From: Trema orientale
Taxonomy: Eukaryota; Streptophyta; Magnoliopsida; Rosales; Cannabaceae
DNA length: 64,000 nucleotides
NCBI GenBank assembly: GCA_002914845.1
Contig: JXTC01000196.1
Location: forward strand, 305,579 to 369,578
Reading direction: 5' to 3'
Shown here: one piece after another, positions 11,647-22,200 of the stretch
How positions within the stretch are numbered: position 1 is the stretch's first letter
How the letters are laid out: every line of letters begins with the position of its first letter
Translations under genes and position numbers: made by a program
Notes under the pieces: model-generated
The model's database searches: none
Told to the model about the DNA's origin: nothing
Seen by the model: the letters and a program-made list of their open reading frames with translations, nothing else

Positions 11647-13179
11647 GAGAAAATTGTGGCAAAAATCTCTTTTCTCATTCAAAATTTGCACTTATATACT
11701 CAATCTTTTTTTCTGACAGGAGTAATACTTTCCATCTAAATTTTGTAACAATCATAATTATCTACGTTAAGTGTCACCTCAGAGGATACGTATCGCACTC
11801 TGAAATATTATGTCAGTTTTAAAAATATAAAAAAATTATGAACAATTAGAAAAATCATAAAAAAAATTAAAAACCTTTCTCAATCATCATATCTTTTTTT
11901 TCTCCATCTCTCGAATATACTGTTACTAAAATCCAGAAAACGAAAATGCTTCTCTCCTTCATGCACACATCTCATTGATCACTCTCCAATATTAAAGAAT
12001 CGGATTAATACAAAATCTTTAAAAATAAAAAATTAAACTATATTCCTAAATTGATATCCCAGTCACTATTATTATTGATTTTTAATCCGTAAAAATAATG
12101 TAGAAGCTACTAACATTGCACATTGATGCGGAGTATGTATTTGTAATTTTAGCAGCAAGCCCATGACAGAATTTATTATTCAAAACTTAATAAACAATTA
12201 GAAGCAAAATAGGAATAATTACAACTAAGAAAGAATATCATTCCTCATAATCTTAATATTCTCATCTCTCTACCGAAATAGCAGAGAATACATCATCCCA
12301 TCATAGATCTTTATACTCTTATCTTCGCTCTTAATCTCGTCAAACAAATCTCTCCTCACATTTAGATCAATGACCAAATCCGAGCTCCTATATAGCATGA
12401 TATACGGAACTCTCACCTCTCTTAGCCTCTCACCCAAATACTCTTGTCACTCTGAGAAGCTCCAGCACCATCCCTTGCCTCGACTTTTCCCGATACCTCA
12501 TCGAGTTCTTGTCCATAACAACCTTTTTCTCCTCAACTCTGACAAACTTGGGTATCAGATCCTCGATCGAGACGATCGCCAAAGTCAAGAAGAGCCTCAC
12601 AAATTACCGAGGGATCTGAGAGATTGGCCATCACGGCCTCAATTTCTCGCTGATTCTGTACATGAGCATGACCAAAATGGCGCAGTCGACAAAGCCTAAC
12701 TCCTCAAGCAATCGCCATTATTTTAGAGAATCCTCAAGCAATCGCCATTGTTTTAGACCGACCCACCTCGGCCTTGGGGATGAACTACATCTTCGCTGAA
12801 AGCTGCGCACTTACGCCCGAGTATAGCAACACCGTCTTGTCTAAGTGGCCCATTAAGCGTTCCAAGGTTCATAAAATTTTCGACGACTCTGATTTCAGAG
12901 TGAGAGAGCGGAGAAGAACTTGACTAATTTTTTTTCTTTTTTCTCCATTTTATTTTATTTTTCTTTTCATTTTTCTAATTTTTCATAATTTTTTTTATAT
13001 TTTTAAAAATAACGTAATACCTCAGAGAGAAACATGTGTCCTTTAAGGTGGCACTTAACGAAGATAATTAATAGTTGCTACAAAATTTAGACGGAAGGTA
13101 GTATTGCCGTCAGAAAAAAAGATTAAGTATATAAGTGTAAATTTCGAATAAAAAAAGGGACTTTTGCCGCAATTTCCTC
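11647..13179. mobile_element. Pack-MULE-like transposon
   Basis: A 1533-bp element with long terminal inverted repeats: left arm about 11647-11875, right arm about 12935-13179, pairing with small mismatches for over 200 bp. The ends read GAGAAAATTGTGGCAAAAAT and, on the other strand, GAGGAAATTGCGGCAAAAGT. A perfect 9-bp target duplication TTATTTAAA flanks it (11638-11646 and 13180-13188). The interior is clearly richer in GC than the arms and carries a broken piece of a host hydrolase gene on the minus strand (separate entry) and no transposase. Long inverted arms, 9-bp duplication and captured host sequence together define a Pack-MULE. The arms share the AATTGYRGCAAAAATC end theme with the foldback element at 1691. 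Confidence 0.82.
12225..12612 (-). pseudogene. captured hydrolase fragment (MAGL-like)
   Basis: On the minus strand, two frame-shifted pieces resemble the C-terminal half of plant monoacylglycerol-lipase-like alpha/beta hydrolases, the group that also includes caffeoylshikimate esterase. The upstream piece contains DKNSMRYREKSRQGMVLELL; after a stop, another frame continues with REVRVPYIMLYRSSDLV and then KSIKIYDGMM, ending near MRNDILS. The match is from memory of the family, where these positions read like MRYRGKPR, LHGxxDxVTDP and KIYxGMMHS. The copy is dead: stops and a frameshift break it, the LHG strand reads LYR, and the His after GMM, the expected catalytic base, is Tyr. It sits inside the Pack-MULE and was probably captured from elsewhere in the genome. 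The 109-codon plus-strand frame at 12370-12699 is only its antisense shadow. Confidence 0.7.
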
Positions 13180-13188
13180 TTATTTAAA

Positions 13189-14110
13189 TACCAGTACCAT
13201 AGATTTAGCATAATATAGAACCAAAAGTAAAAGGCCAATATTACAAAGTTCTAATTCAAATTTATATGAATAATTTAAACTTATATGGTAGAGTTATACT
13301 TCAATTTTATATGGAATTTGTAAATACATGCGCGTAGTTATAGTCATGCATTTAGTTAATAATTTTACGTATAACACTTTTAATAGACATATTAGTTAAT
13401 AATACTTGTAATAGACAAATGATATATTCATATTATTTCTTCTCCCAAAATATAGATAAAACTATTTGTATTTTCACAAAAAATGTACAATTCACGTATT
13501 TATTCTTGGACTGTATAAATTATCTTTGTCATAATAAATTATCTTTTTCCCAAACTATGTAGTCATATTATATATTTTGACAAATTATCTTTTAAACAAA
13601 TTATTGTCTTTTTTTTTTAATTATAATTTTGAGTATGCAAGCGAATATGATCCAAGATAAAATATACGTGAAGTGTGCTTTGAAATTATTAATATTTAAA
13701 GCACATAATGAAAAAATTGGACAAATTAAAATTCATTTACTAAGCTAGGACTTTTATTTCTAAAAAACTTGGCTGAAATCGAAAATTTGCGACCAGGGCT
13801 AAAAAAAAATCCAATCCTGTTACGTTATTTTATTTTGAAAAAGAGTAAAGTCTGTCTCTGAAAAAAAATATGTTGAACATAATATCTCAAGAAGTAAACA
13901 TAATGTCGTTGCCTAGTTCTTTGTGGACGTATATAGTTTATTAAAATGGACTTTCGATACTTATACATATTTTTTAAAAACTATTACCAAATTTACGACC
14001 TTTTAAAAATAATGAAAATTCTGTACGACTTTTCAGGACATTTTTCTAAATACTTTGGGAGCTAGAAAATCAGTGATATTTTAGTAAATAAGCTTTTTTT
14101 TTCTTTTTTT
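13189..14110. other. AT-rich intergenic DNA, no gene seen
   Basis: No long open frame, no recognisable element ends, no promoter-like grouping. Confidence 0.5.
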
Positions 14111-14117
14111 TTTTTCA

Positions 14118-14430
14118 GGAAACCAATTTGATTTCCTATTAGCAGAATGTCATGTACATAAGTAAATCACAAGAAACCATTTCATAGAAACTAGTTTGGT
14201 TTCCTATTAATGGAATATCCTGTACATAAGTAGATCACCGGAAACTATAAAGATTTCATGGAAACCCGCTTAGTTTCCTTTTAGTGGAATGCCATCACAA
14301 AAAATTACAAAGATTTCCTAGAAACCAGTTTGGTTTCCTTTTTAGCAGAATACCATGTATGTAAATAAACCACAGGAAATCACAAAGATTTCCAAGAAAT
14401 TAGTGTAGTTTCTTTTTAGCAGAATGCCCT
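14118..14430. repeat. imperfect tandem repeat array
   Basis: Four to five degenerate units of roughly 55-85 bp, each with a GGAAACCAGTTTGGTTTCCT-like palindrome followed by AGCAGAATGYCATGTA and an ACATAAGTAAATCAC-like phrase. No coding capacity. Confidence 0.65.
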
Positions 14431-14499
14431 TTAATTTCTACGGTTTATACTCTTTTCTTTTCTTTTTTTTTTCCTCCCTTTTTTATTATTCAAATCAAA

Positions 14500-14945
14500 C
14501 AAATGAAATTAGTGTAGTTTCTAAGGTTAGTTGAAGAAATTTGAAAGAAAAACTAGTTAGTTTCTAGTTTTTAGTAATAAAATTAAGCAATTTAGTTTAT
14601 GGTTACTAATGGAAACTAATTTGGTTTTTAGTTATCAGTAGAAACTATATTGGTTTCTAGTGAAAACTAATTTAATTTTTAATTATTAGTAGAAACCAAA
14701 TTAATTTCTAGTTTTTAATAATGAAATTAACTAACTTAGTTTATAGTTACTAGTGGAAACTAATTTAGTTTCTAATTATCAATGGAAACTAAATTGGTTT
14801 CTAGTGGAGACCATATTGGTTTCCAATTATTAGTAGCAACTAAATTGATTTCTAATGGAAACTATATTAGTTTCTTCGATAAGTAGATAGTTTTTTTTGT
14901 TACTATCGCTAGTTTCTTTAGTAACCAAATTAGTTTCTTAAAAAA
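14500..14945. repeat. dense array of short palindromes
   Basis: Repeated GGAAACTAATTTGGTTTCTA-like palindromes, spaced about every 30-60 bp in a head-to-tail array with variable linkers. It continues the theme of the array at 14118-14430 and may be the same satellite at a shorter period. Confidence 0.65.
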
Positions 14946-14949
14946 AAAA

Positions 14950-15973
14950 GTATTTATTGTTTTTAAGATTAAAGGAAAAAGAATTTTAGAAAGACTAAGC
15001 ACAGGAAAAAAAAAAAGGAGCGGTAGGTTCAATGTGAAAGAAAGTTAGAAAAAGAGTTAAAGAAAAACTAATTTTAAAAGACTAAGAACAGCAAAAAAAA
15101 ATAAAAAATAAAAATATGATTCAAATCACAAATCAAAGAAGGTTTTTTGATATTTTTAATTTTTTTAATTCATTTCCCTTTATAAGATTCAATATAAAAA
15201 AAAGTTAGCAAAGGGGAAAAAAGGAATTTGAAAAAGAGAAAATAAAAATAAAAAAAAAGAGAGAAAAGAAAAGGGTAAAGAAAAAGTAATGTGAAGCTCT
15301 AACTAATTGAACCCAAGTCTCTGAGAAGACTTTTTGTTGGCCAATCACTTAACCTACACACATTTAAGTTTGCATATCTCACTTTTTAAATAATAAAATC
15401 TTTCAGCGAAGATAAACAAAATTTACCACTTTGCCACCGCTTCTTAGATCGTATATTTTGGGATTATTTTTCCATATACCGTACAAATTTCCTATTATTT
15501 TCAAAGGTCGTATTTTAGTTAACATTTTTTTAAAAACCGTACATAGCGTCTTTTTTCCTATTAAAATTATTATGTAGAGTTGCTCTTCACTAATATTGAC
15601 TACTATCTAAACTACTATACTAGTTTAAGTTTTTTTTTTTTTAACTTTATTTCTTATTTCATGGGATTAATGCTTTATATTTCAAATTACAAGACTATGT
15701 CACATTACTTCCATTAATTATATTGGAGAAATGATCTAAACCTTGCATTTAGTTCAGTAAAGACTTCGTTTACTAAAAAAAAATAAAATAAAAAAAAGAA
15801 CACCATATATATAAGAACTCTAAACGACATGTTTACAAAAATAATAATTAAATGTAACTTTAAATTTCTATTAAGTTTCTTACATAATACTAGACATGAT
15901 TAATAATTACAAGTTAGTATATTATGGTGCCTCTTCTCACTTTTATAGTGCAAAGAGGTTTTAAATTTACCTA
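14950..15973. other. purine-rich intergenic DNA, possible SINE head
   Basis: Mostly A/G-rich low-complexity DNA. At about 15305-15358 the minus strand reads GGTTAAGTGATTGGCC followed later by CTTGGGTTCAATTAG, weakly like box A and box B of a tRNA-derived SINE; no tail or target duplication was found. No gene seen. Confidence 0.35.
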
Positions 15974-15990
15974 TATCCAATAAGTTTATT

Positions 15991-16327
15991 TGTTTGTTTG
16001 TTTTTTTTTAATTAAAAAAAGAGGAGGAAGGGGTGTCCGATATGACTATTTTCCCTGTACGTGACTATAGGAGTTCCAACCCTGTTCAAAAATGTTTGCC
16101 AAGACTCTACGGGCAAAATGCCTCTACCGGATGATAGAGTGCATCACTTGAACCCCATCCGAACAACTAGCGGGAACGACACCCTGAAGGCCGAGAACAT
16201 GGCACTGGATTGGCAGGTCGGTACCCTTATATTTAAGACTCATGAAGGAATCACCCAGATTCGAACCCCCCATCTCGAACTTCTAGAATAACAACGCGAC
16301 TACTAGACCACTTGTTCGATTGGTGGT
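15991..16327 (-). mobile_element. tRNA-derived SINE, 337 bp
   Basis: On the minus strand the head contains GGTCTAGTAGTCGCG (box A-like) and GGGTTCGAATCTGG (box B). The 3' end runs into T/TTTG-rich sequence at 15991-16010. A 17-bp direct repeat beginning TATCCAAT, with two mismatches, flanks it (15974-15990 and 16328-16344). The 76-codon plus-strand frame at 16061-16291 lies inside this element and is not a gene. Confidence 0.78.
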
Positions 16328-16553
16328 TATCCAATGAGTTTGTTATGTATGTACAACCCAAATTTTATAATGACAAGTTATTAAATTACGATGCCTTTTC
16401 TTATTTTTATGATGCTAACATATCTTGAATTTATCATACTCTTCCCCACTATTTAGCTTATATGATTGTTTATTATGCAAAATTAATCTTTCAGAATTAC
16501 TTTCACAAGTACCAAGAAAATTTGTCTTCATTTTAAAAAAGAGAACCAGTTAC

Positions 16554-17123
16554 CAAGGAATGGCAACGAGACGGATTGAGGATAATTTTTCAATTACTGT
16601 CCATATCCCAGATTACCAATTGTAATACCATACTCGTCCCATTAACCATTCTTTTAGATGCTGGGACAGTGCGGGAAATAATCAACAGATAATGGGAAGA
16701 ATCTTGGTTATCTATCATCCGTTGATAATGACAAAATGAGAAAATAAATAAAAATAAAAATTTTAATTTTTTTTTATAATTAACAAAAATAAACACAATA
16801 ATATACGAAATAATTTTCAAACTCTAAAATTCAAATATATATATAAGTACATATAATTCTCCACAATCATTATTTTACCAAAGATATACGAATATAAATA
16901 GTATTAAATTAAATAAATATATATAATAATTTTTTTATGTGAATATATATATTGGTGTAGGTACGGTGCAGATTATGATAATACTGTCCTCACACCATAC
17001 CCGCGTATTAATGGTACAGTTATTCCCTACCTCGATTATTTTTCGCTTAAGCGGTTATTCTATTCTTTTTTCAGATTAGATAACCACGGATACCCATAAC
17101 CTTGAGTTATATTGCCATCTCTG
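16554..17123 (+). mobile_element. repeat X, copy 1 (hAT-like MITE)
   Basis: About 570 bp with ends CAAGGAATGGCAACG and, reversed, CAGAGATGGCAATAT, a form seen in plant hAT-derived MITEs. The direct repeat AACCAGTTA lies close to both ends (16544-16552 and 17128-17136), but not exactly abutting, so the duplication call is tentative. An inverted copy at 47069-47874 supports the boundaries. Frames at 16425 and 16590 overlap it and are not genes. Confidence 0.6.
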
Positions 17124-17136
17124 ACATAACCAGTTA

Positions 17137-18070
17137 TAACAAGTTAACAAAAAACCTATTTCATACCAAATGTCTAATCGTACAATGTGGGACTTAGTGC
17201 CTCAAATAGCCATAAGGACTACAAAAAAGCTCAAAATTCTATAAGTTCCCCTTACTAATATACTTTTACTAGTAACATTTTCGTTAGGGTTTGTCACCCT
17301 TCTTACCCTGTGTCGAAGAGCTATAGGGAGAAAAATGATAATAAAGCTAATAAACGAAGACAAATTTTGTAATTCTGATATACATATGTTAATATCTATA
17401 GATTAAATTTTAATCCTTTTTCGTCAGAAGAAATTAATTAGTTGTACTGATCACCTGGTCCTTGGCAATATTTCAAGTTTATGATCCAAGAAAAAAACGT
17501 CTCCAAATTTAGTCAGTGTTCTGTAATTTTTGACCATTCGAAGTCTTTCCTTTTGCAGCGAGTCTCTTCTAAATTCTCCCATACTGGCGTTAATAGATTA
17601 GTCTAACTGCCAAAGAAACTTGAAACTTAAAAGACATGGTCCAATTTCTAAACTTGAATCATGCTTACCAAGGAACACAAAACTTAATATAATACCTTAC
17701 TTATACTTCTATTTTCTATAAGAAAAACTTTAGCCCTTTAGGCCCTTGAAACAATTGGAGTCTAACAATATCAAATGCCCCATAGCTTGAAAATAATCGA
17801 TAAAATCTCTCAAAAAACATTTTATGAATTTCCAATTTTCCATCCTCTACAAGATTATTTTCTATAAGATAGATATAGAGCAAGTTTATAGCCTTAACTG
17901 CACCGACATAGTACAAGCTCTTCATCCACTTTGATTTGCGCTTGAGGCAAACGCTAAAGAATTTGGCGGCTCTTAGTTTGTCTCACATTACATCCTTTTC
18001 GTATGTTTCAACTGTAGCCTATATATTATACCCTTGAAAGCAAATCCAACACTAGCTGTTGTAATCCACG
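17137..18070. other. intergenic DNA, no gene seen
   Basis: A 69-codon minus-strand frame at 17716-17925 has mixed composition but no recognised domain, promoter or homologue known to me. I leave it uncalled. Confidence 0.45.
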
Positions 18071-18077
18071 TCTCATT

Positions 18078-18168
18078 TCCTTTATAAATACACTACATAC
18101 ATCACTAATCCATTATGGCACAAAGATGAAGATTTCTTAGAACAAATCACTAAGAAATCTTCATCTTT
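18078..18168 (+). other. TATA-like box followed by perfect hairpin
   Basis: CTTTATAAATAC at about 18078-18089 is a good plant TATA match. About 33 bp downstream lies a perfect 19-bp inverted repeat: AAAGATGAAGATTTCTTAG (18122-18140), a 9-nt loop, and its exact reverse complement (18150-18168). The stem would fall at or just after a transcription start. No open frame follows. It could be a small non-coding transcript or a chance remnant of a foldback insertion. Confidence 0.35.
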
Positions 18169-18639
18169 ATTAGTTCATGTTGCCATGATATTTTACCTTC
18201 CATAATTTCCTGATATTTTTTACTGTATTTTTTGTGGGACAAAATACCTATTACCTCTTGATTTTTACTGAGTGTTACAATTTACTCTGAGATAATTGAG
18301 TTTGACATATTTTGCACCAAAATTAGCAAAAAAGGGTCTCACTTTACCCCCAAATAAAGATTGAAAGGCTACAAAATTATTAATCATTCCTAAATTAGTA
18401 AAGGACGATATTGAAAAACTAAAAGAAGATGCATATAAATGACTAGAATAAAAAAATAGTAAAGTCAATGTTTAACAAGCCAATCTTGGGGCAAAGTAAA
18501 ATTACTTTGCTAAATTAGGGCGAAGATTAATTTTTTGCCAATTTTAGGAAAAATGTGCCAAAGTCAATTCTTACATAGCAAAGTGTAACTTGGCAAAAGT
18601 GAGGGTTAAAGGGGGTAATATTAATATAATCCTAAGTTA

Positions 18640-19053
18640 AGGCTGTGCTTGGTAAAGAGCAAATAAAATAGGAGAGAAAATTAGGAGGAAAAGAAAATGT
18701 GTAAGATGGAAAAGAAAATGTCTTTCTTCTATAGACTTTTGGTACGAAGAAAAGAAAGAAAATTAATTTATTTAAAAATGATTACTTTACTCTTAATATA
18801 ATAATTTTAAAAATTAATATGTAAGATTAATTTGATAAATTTATTTTTTGTGATTGGCTAAAATATTTTTCTCAACTTTTCTCCCCATTTTGGAGCGAAA
18901 AATTTTTGTGAGCCCTACTCCATTTTTTTCCCTCAATTTTCTCGCTCTCCTCCTCTTTCCTTAGTACCAAACAACTAATTTCTACTTTTCCCTTCCCTTT
19001 TTCCCTCGTACTCCTTCCTTCCTCTCCCTTTTCTCACCTAGCAAACATAGCCT
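18640..19053. mobile_element. foldback MITE next to RH1 promoter
   Basis: About 414 bp with imperfect terminal inverted repeats: AGGCTGTGCTTGGTAAAGAG at the left, and at the right the reverse complement of AGGCTATGTTTGCTAGGTGA. The arms are purine-rich on the left and pyrimidine-rich on the right. I found no clear target duplication. It ends about 200 bp before the RH1 start codon. Confidence 0.55.
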
Positions 19054-19172
19054 AATTGCTCATTGTCAAAAGGATTTGCAACTTCAGAGGGTACTTTCGG
19101 AACTTTGGCATAAACTCACAAGGAATTTTCTAATATATATTCATTCAAATTACGCTCTTCTTCTTCCGCCTA

Positions 19173-19180
19173 AAACCCTA
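19173..19180 (+). promoter_or_regulatory. telo-box in RH1 leader
   Basis: AAACCCTA, with a preceding pyrimidine tract (CTCTTCTTCTTCC at about 19155-19167), lies 71 bp before the start codon. In plants this pair is typical of genes for translation and ribosome assembly, which suits an RNA helicase. Confidence 0.5.
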
Positions 19181-19250
19181 GTGTGAGGACATTGAAGGGT
19201 TTAGGCGTTTTAGCTCTGGTCAAAATTTTGACGTTGTTTCTTCATTGAAA

Positions 19251-22200
19251 ATGGCCGAGAAGCAAAAGAAAGTGCCCGTACTACCATGGATGCGAAGCCC
19301 AGTAGACGTTAGCCTCCTCGAGCAATGCCCCCTGGGTCTGGTCCCTTGCCTCGACCCCAGGTACCCTTTTCACATTTTCGCCTTTGCTTCCTTATTATGC
19401 GATTTCTGAACCCATTTACGTTCAATTCATAATTTGGTTACTTACCCATGAACCAAAATTTCATTTTTTGATTGTTAAGAGAAGTGAGTTATAAACACAT
19501 TTGTGGTGTTGTGTTGTTATTGCAACAATACCCAGAATGCAAATCCTTGTTTTCATTATTTTTTGGTTTAGTTACTGTTGTTTTATTTGATTTTTTTTTA
19601 GAGGGTCTTTTTAGAGAGGTGAATTGTAAGCACATTTGTTTTGTAGTTAATGAATACCCAGAATGCGAATCCTTTTTTTTTTTTTTTTTTCAGATTGATG
19701 GTGGCTTTGCAGAACATGGGTTTCTCTTCTCTCTTTCCAGTTCAAATGGCAGTTTGGCAAGAGACAATAGGGCCTGGTGCTTTTGAACGTGACCTCTGTG
19801 TCAATTCACCAACAGGGAGTGGAAAGACTTTAGCTTATGCTTTGCCAATAGTGCAAGCGCTTTCGGCTCGTGCTGTCAAGTGTTTACGAGCTTTAGTCGT
19901 GTTGCCTACTCGTGATTTAGCCTTGCAGGTTTGGTGTCTTTCATATGTTGCTTCCTTTTTATTACAGAATGTTGAATTTGTTCATCTTTTCAACCAAAAA
20001 AATTTAAAAAAAGTAAAGAGAAATACCTAGAATAATGCAAGTTTACTGCAATTATTTTCTGAATGCGGTCTAAAACAATGCCAACCTTTGCAAAATGCCT
20101 GCCCTTCGTGCTTTGGTTCAGGTCAAAGAGGTTTTTTCTGCAATTGCACCTGCTGTCGGCTTGTCTGTTGGTTTGGCGGTTGGTCAATCTTCCATTGCGG
20201 ATGAAATTTCTGAACTAATCAAGAGACCTAGGCTTGAGGCAGGGATTTGTTATGATCCAGAGGATTTTTCGCCTGGGTTACAAAGTTCAGTGGACATATT
20301 GGTGGCAACCCCTGGAAGGCTGATTGACCATATTAATTCAACTAAGGGTTTTACACTTGAGCATCTCTGCTACCTTGTAAGCATCAAGCTGCAGATTTTG
20401 TTTTTGTTTTTATCTACGTACGTATGATTGTGCAATTCCTGATTTGTATATGTTACTCAGGGCTTTATTATATTTGAGCTGTTCATCCTTATTCTTACAT
20501 ATTTTTGTCTTCCGTTCCTGATATATGTGGTCTTTGCTGGGAAATATATTTTTCTCTAAGAAACTGAATTTCTATGGAATTCAAGGCTTTTGTTCATTTC
20601 GGATGTTTTGAATTTTAATTGATTTGTCCAGTTTTTACTTGACTGCCCAATGCTCATGTCAAGAAGTTGACTTATTCTTTTATTATCATTATTTTTTCCC
20701 CATTTTCTTGAGCACTATTGGTTGTAGGATGACTCAATTATGGGAAAACTAATTCCATTATCAAAATAGTGAAAAGATTACTTTATTCAAAGAGGTTTGT
20801 ACAAAAAAGTTTCTATTCCTTATATTGTTAGGATTTATGGTGATTGGTTATGGTTTTCCAGGTTGTTGACGAAACAGATCGCTTACTTAGGGAGGCATAT
20901 CAATCTTGGCTGCCTACTGTGCTCCAGTTGACTAGATACGATGAAGGTTTCTTTCCTCGTGCTCACACTTTTCTCCCTTCTTCACTTGGTTCACTAAAAA
21001 CCATTAGAAGATCGTGAGTGCTATGTCCAATTTTGTCACTTTCCAAGGTCTCTTCAATTTTGTGTTATAGGAACTACTTTTGTTTCTGCAACTTTTTTTT
21101 TTCAATCGAAAAATAAATAAATAAAGAAATGTGAATTTTATTGATAGTGATAATGGATAAATACAATGTAGGGACAAGATGTCCCCATCATTAAGGTCAG
21201 ACAGAACAGAAAGCAAGTAACCACACAGATTGCAATTAGTTAATTTGTTTTGCAATTAGTCTATTTTGTCTTTGGTATTGGGATATTTAGCTTGAATTGA
21301 CTTGGAAGAGTTTGAAAACATATGGACACCAGAATATTATATTCATCAATTAAAACTTAAATTTCAGTTTTAAATTTCAATTTTTATGTTACAGTTTCAT
21401 CTTTGAAATGTTCAAACTTGGGAAAAGTATCGTCTATGTGTCTCTGTAATACTGAAAGTAATGCTGTTATGATAATATATGCCGCATCTGTCAAAGTTTT
21501 TCTGCATCAGTACCTTGACATATGTGGCTGCCATGATGTTGCTTTCCAATTTCTGGGTGTTTGTGCAACCTTATTGTGTTTGGATATATGGATAATTAAT
21601 GGGAATCCATTCATACTGAGACTGATAAATAATAATATTAACATTTGAACTAGAGAGCTGTAATCAGCTGATTAGTTGAGGAATTTTGGGGGTTCAGTTT
21701 ATTTCGAACTTTCAGTTGTTCTGCTGTATCAAAAGTAAAAGTAGTTATGTTTTAGTTAGCCTGCGTTTGAGTGTTGCTTAATTCTGTTTCAGGGGTGTTG
21801 AGAGGGGATTCAAGGGTAAACCTTATCCTAGGCTTGTGAAGATGGTTCTTTCTGCTACTCTGACCCAGGATCCAAGCAAGTTATCTCAGCTTGATCTACA
21901 TCACCCTTTGTTCTTGACAACAGGGAAAAGGCGTTATCAATTGCCAGAAAAATTAGAATCATTCAAACTGGTATGCCTTGATTATTTACTGTTTGTATGT
22001 ACACTAAACATAGTCCTTGTTCTGTCTCAAAATCAAAGAACTACTAAAAGCAAGCTCATGTGCTGCATTTTCTTTTACTTTTCTATATGGACATATTTTT
22101 CTCATGTAAAACAATGATTACACTGTTTTTGTTGATTAAATAAACTGATAATTCTAGGTACCCCCTTTTGGTAATCATAAATCCTTCTATGATTCCTACA

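Noticed and set aside
12370-12699. 109-codon plus-strand open frame with normal-looking composition
   Set aside because: It is antisense to the captured hydrolase fragment inside the Pack-MULE; the minus strand shows the family-like residues and the plus frame shows none.
16061-16291. 76-codon GC-richer frame
   Set aside because: It lies wholly inside a SINE with a 17-bp target duplication and tRNA-like head on the other strand.
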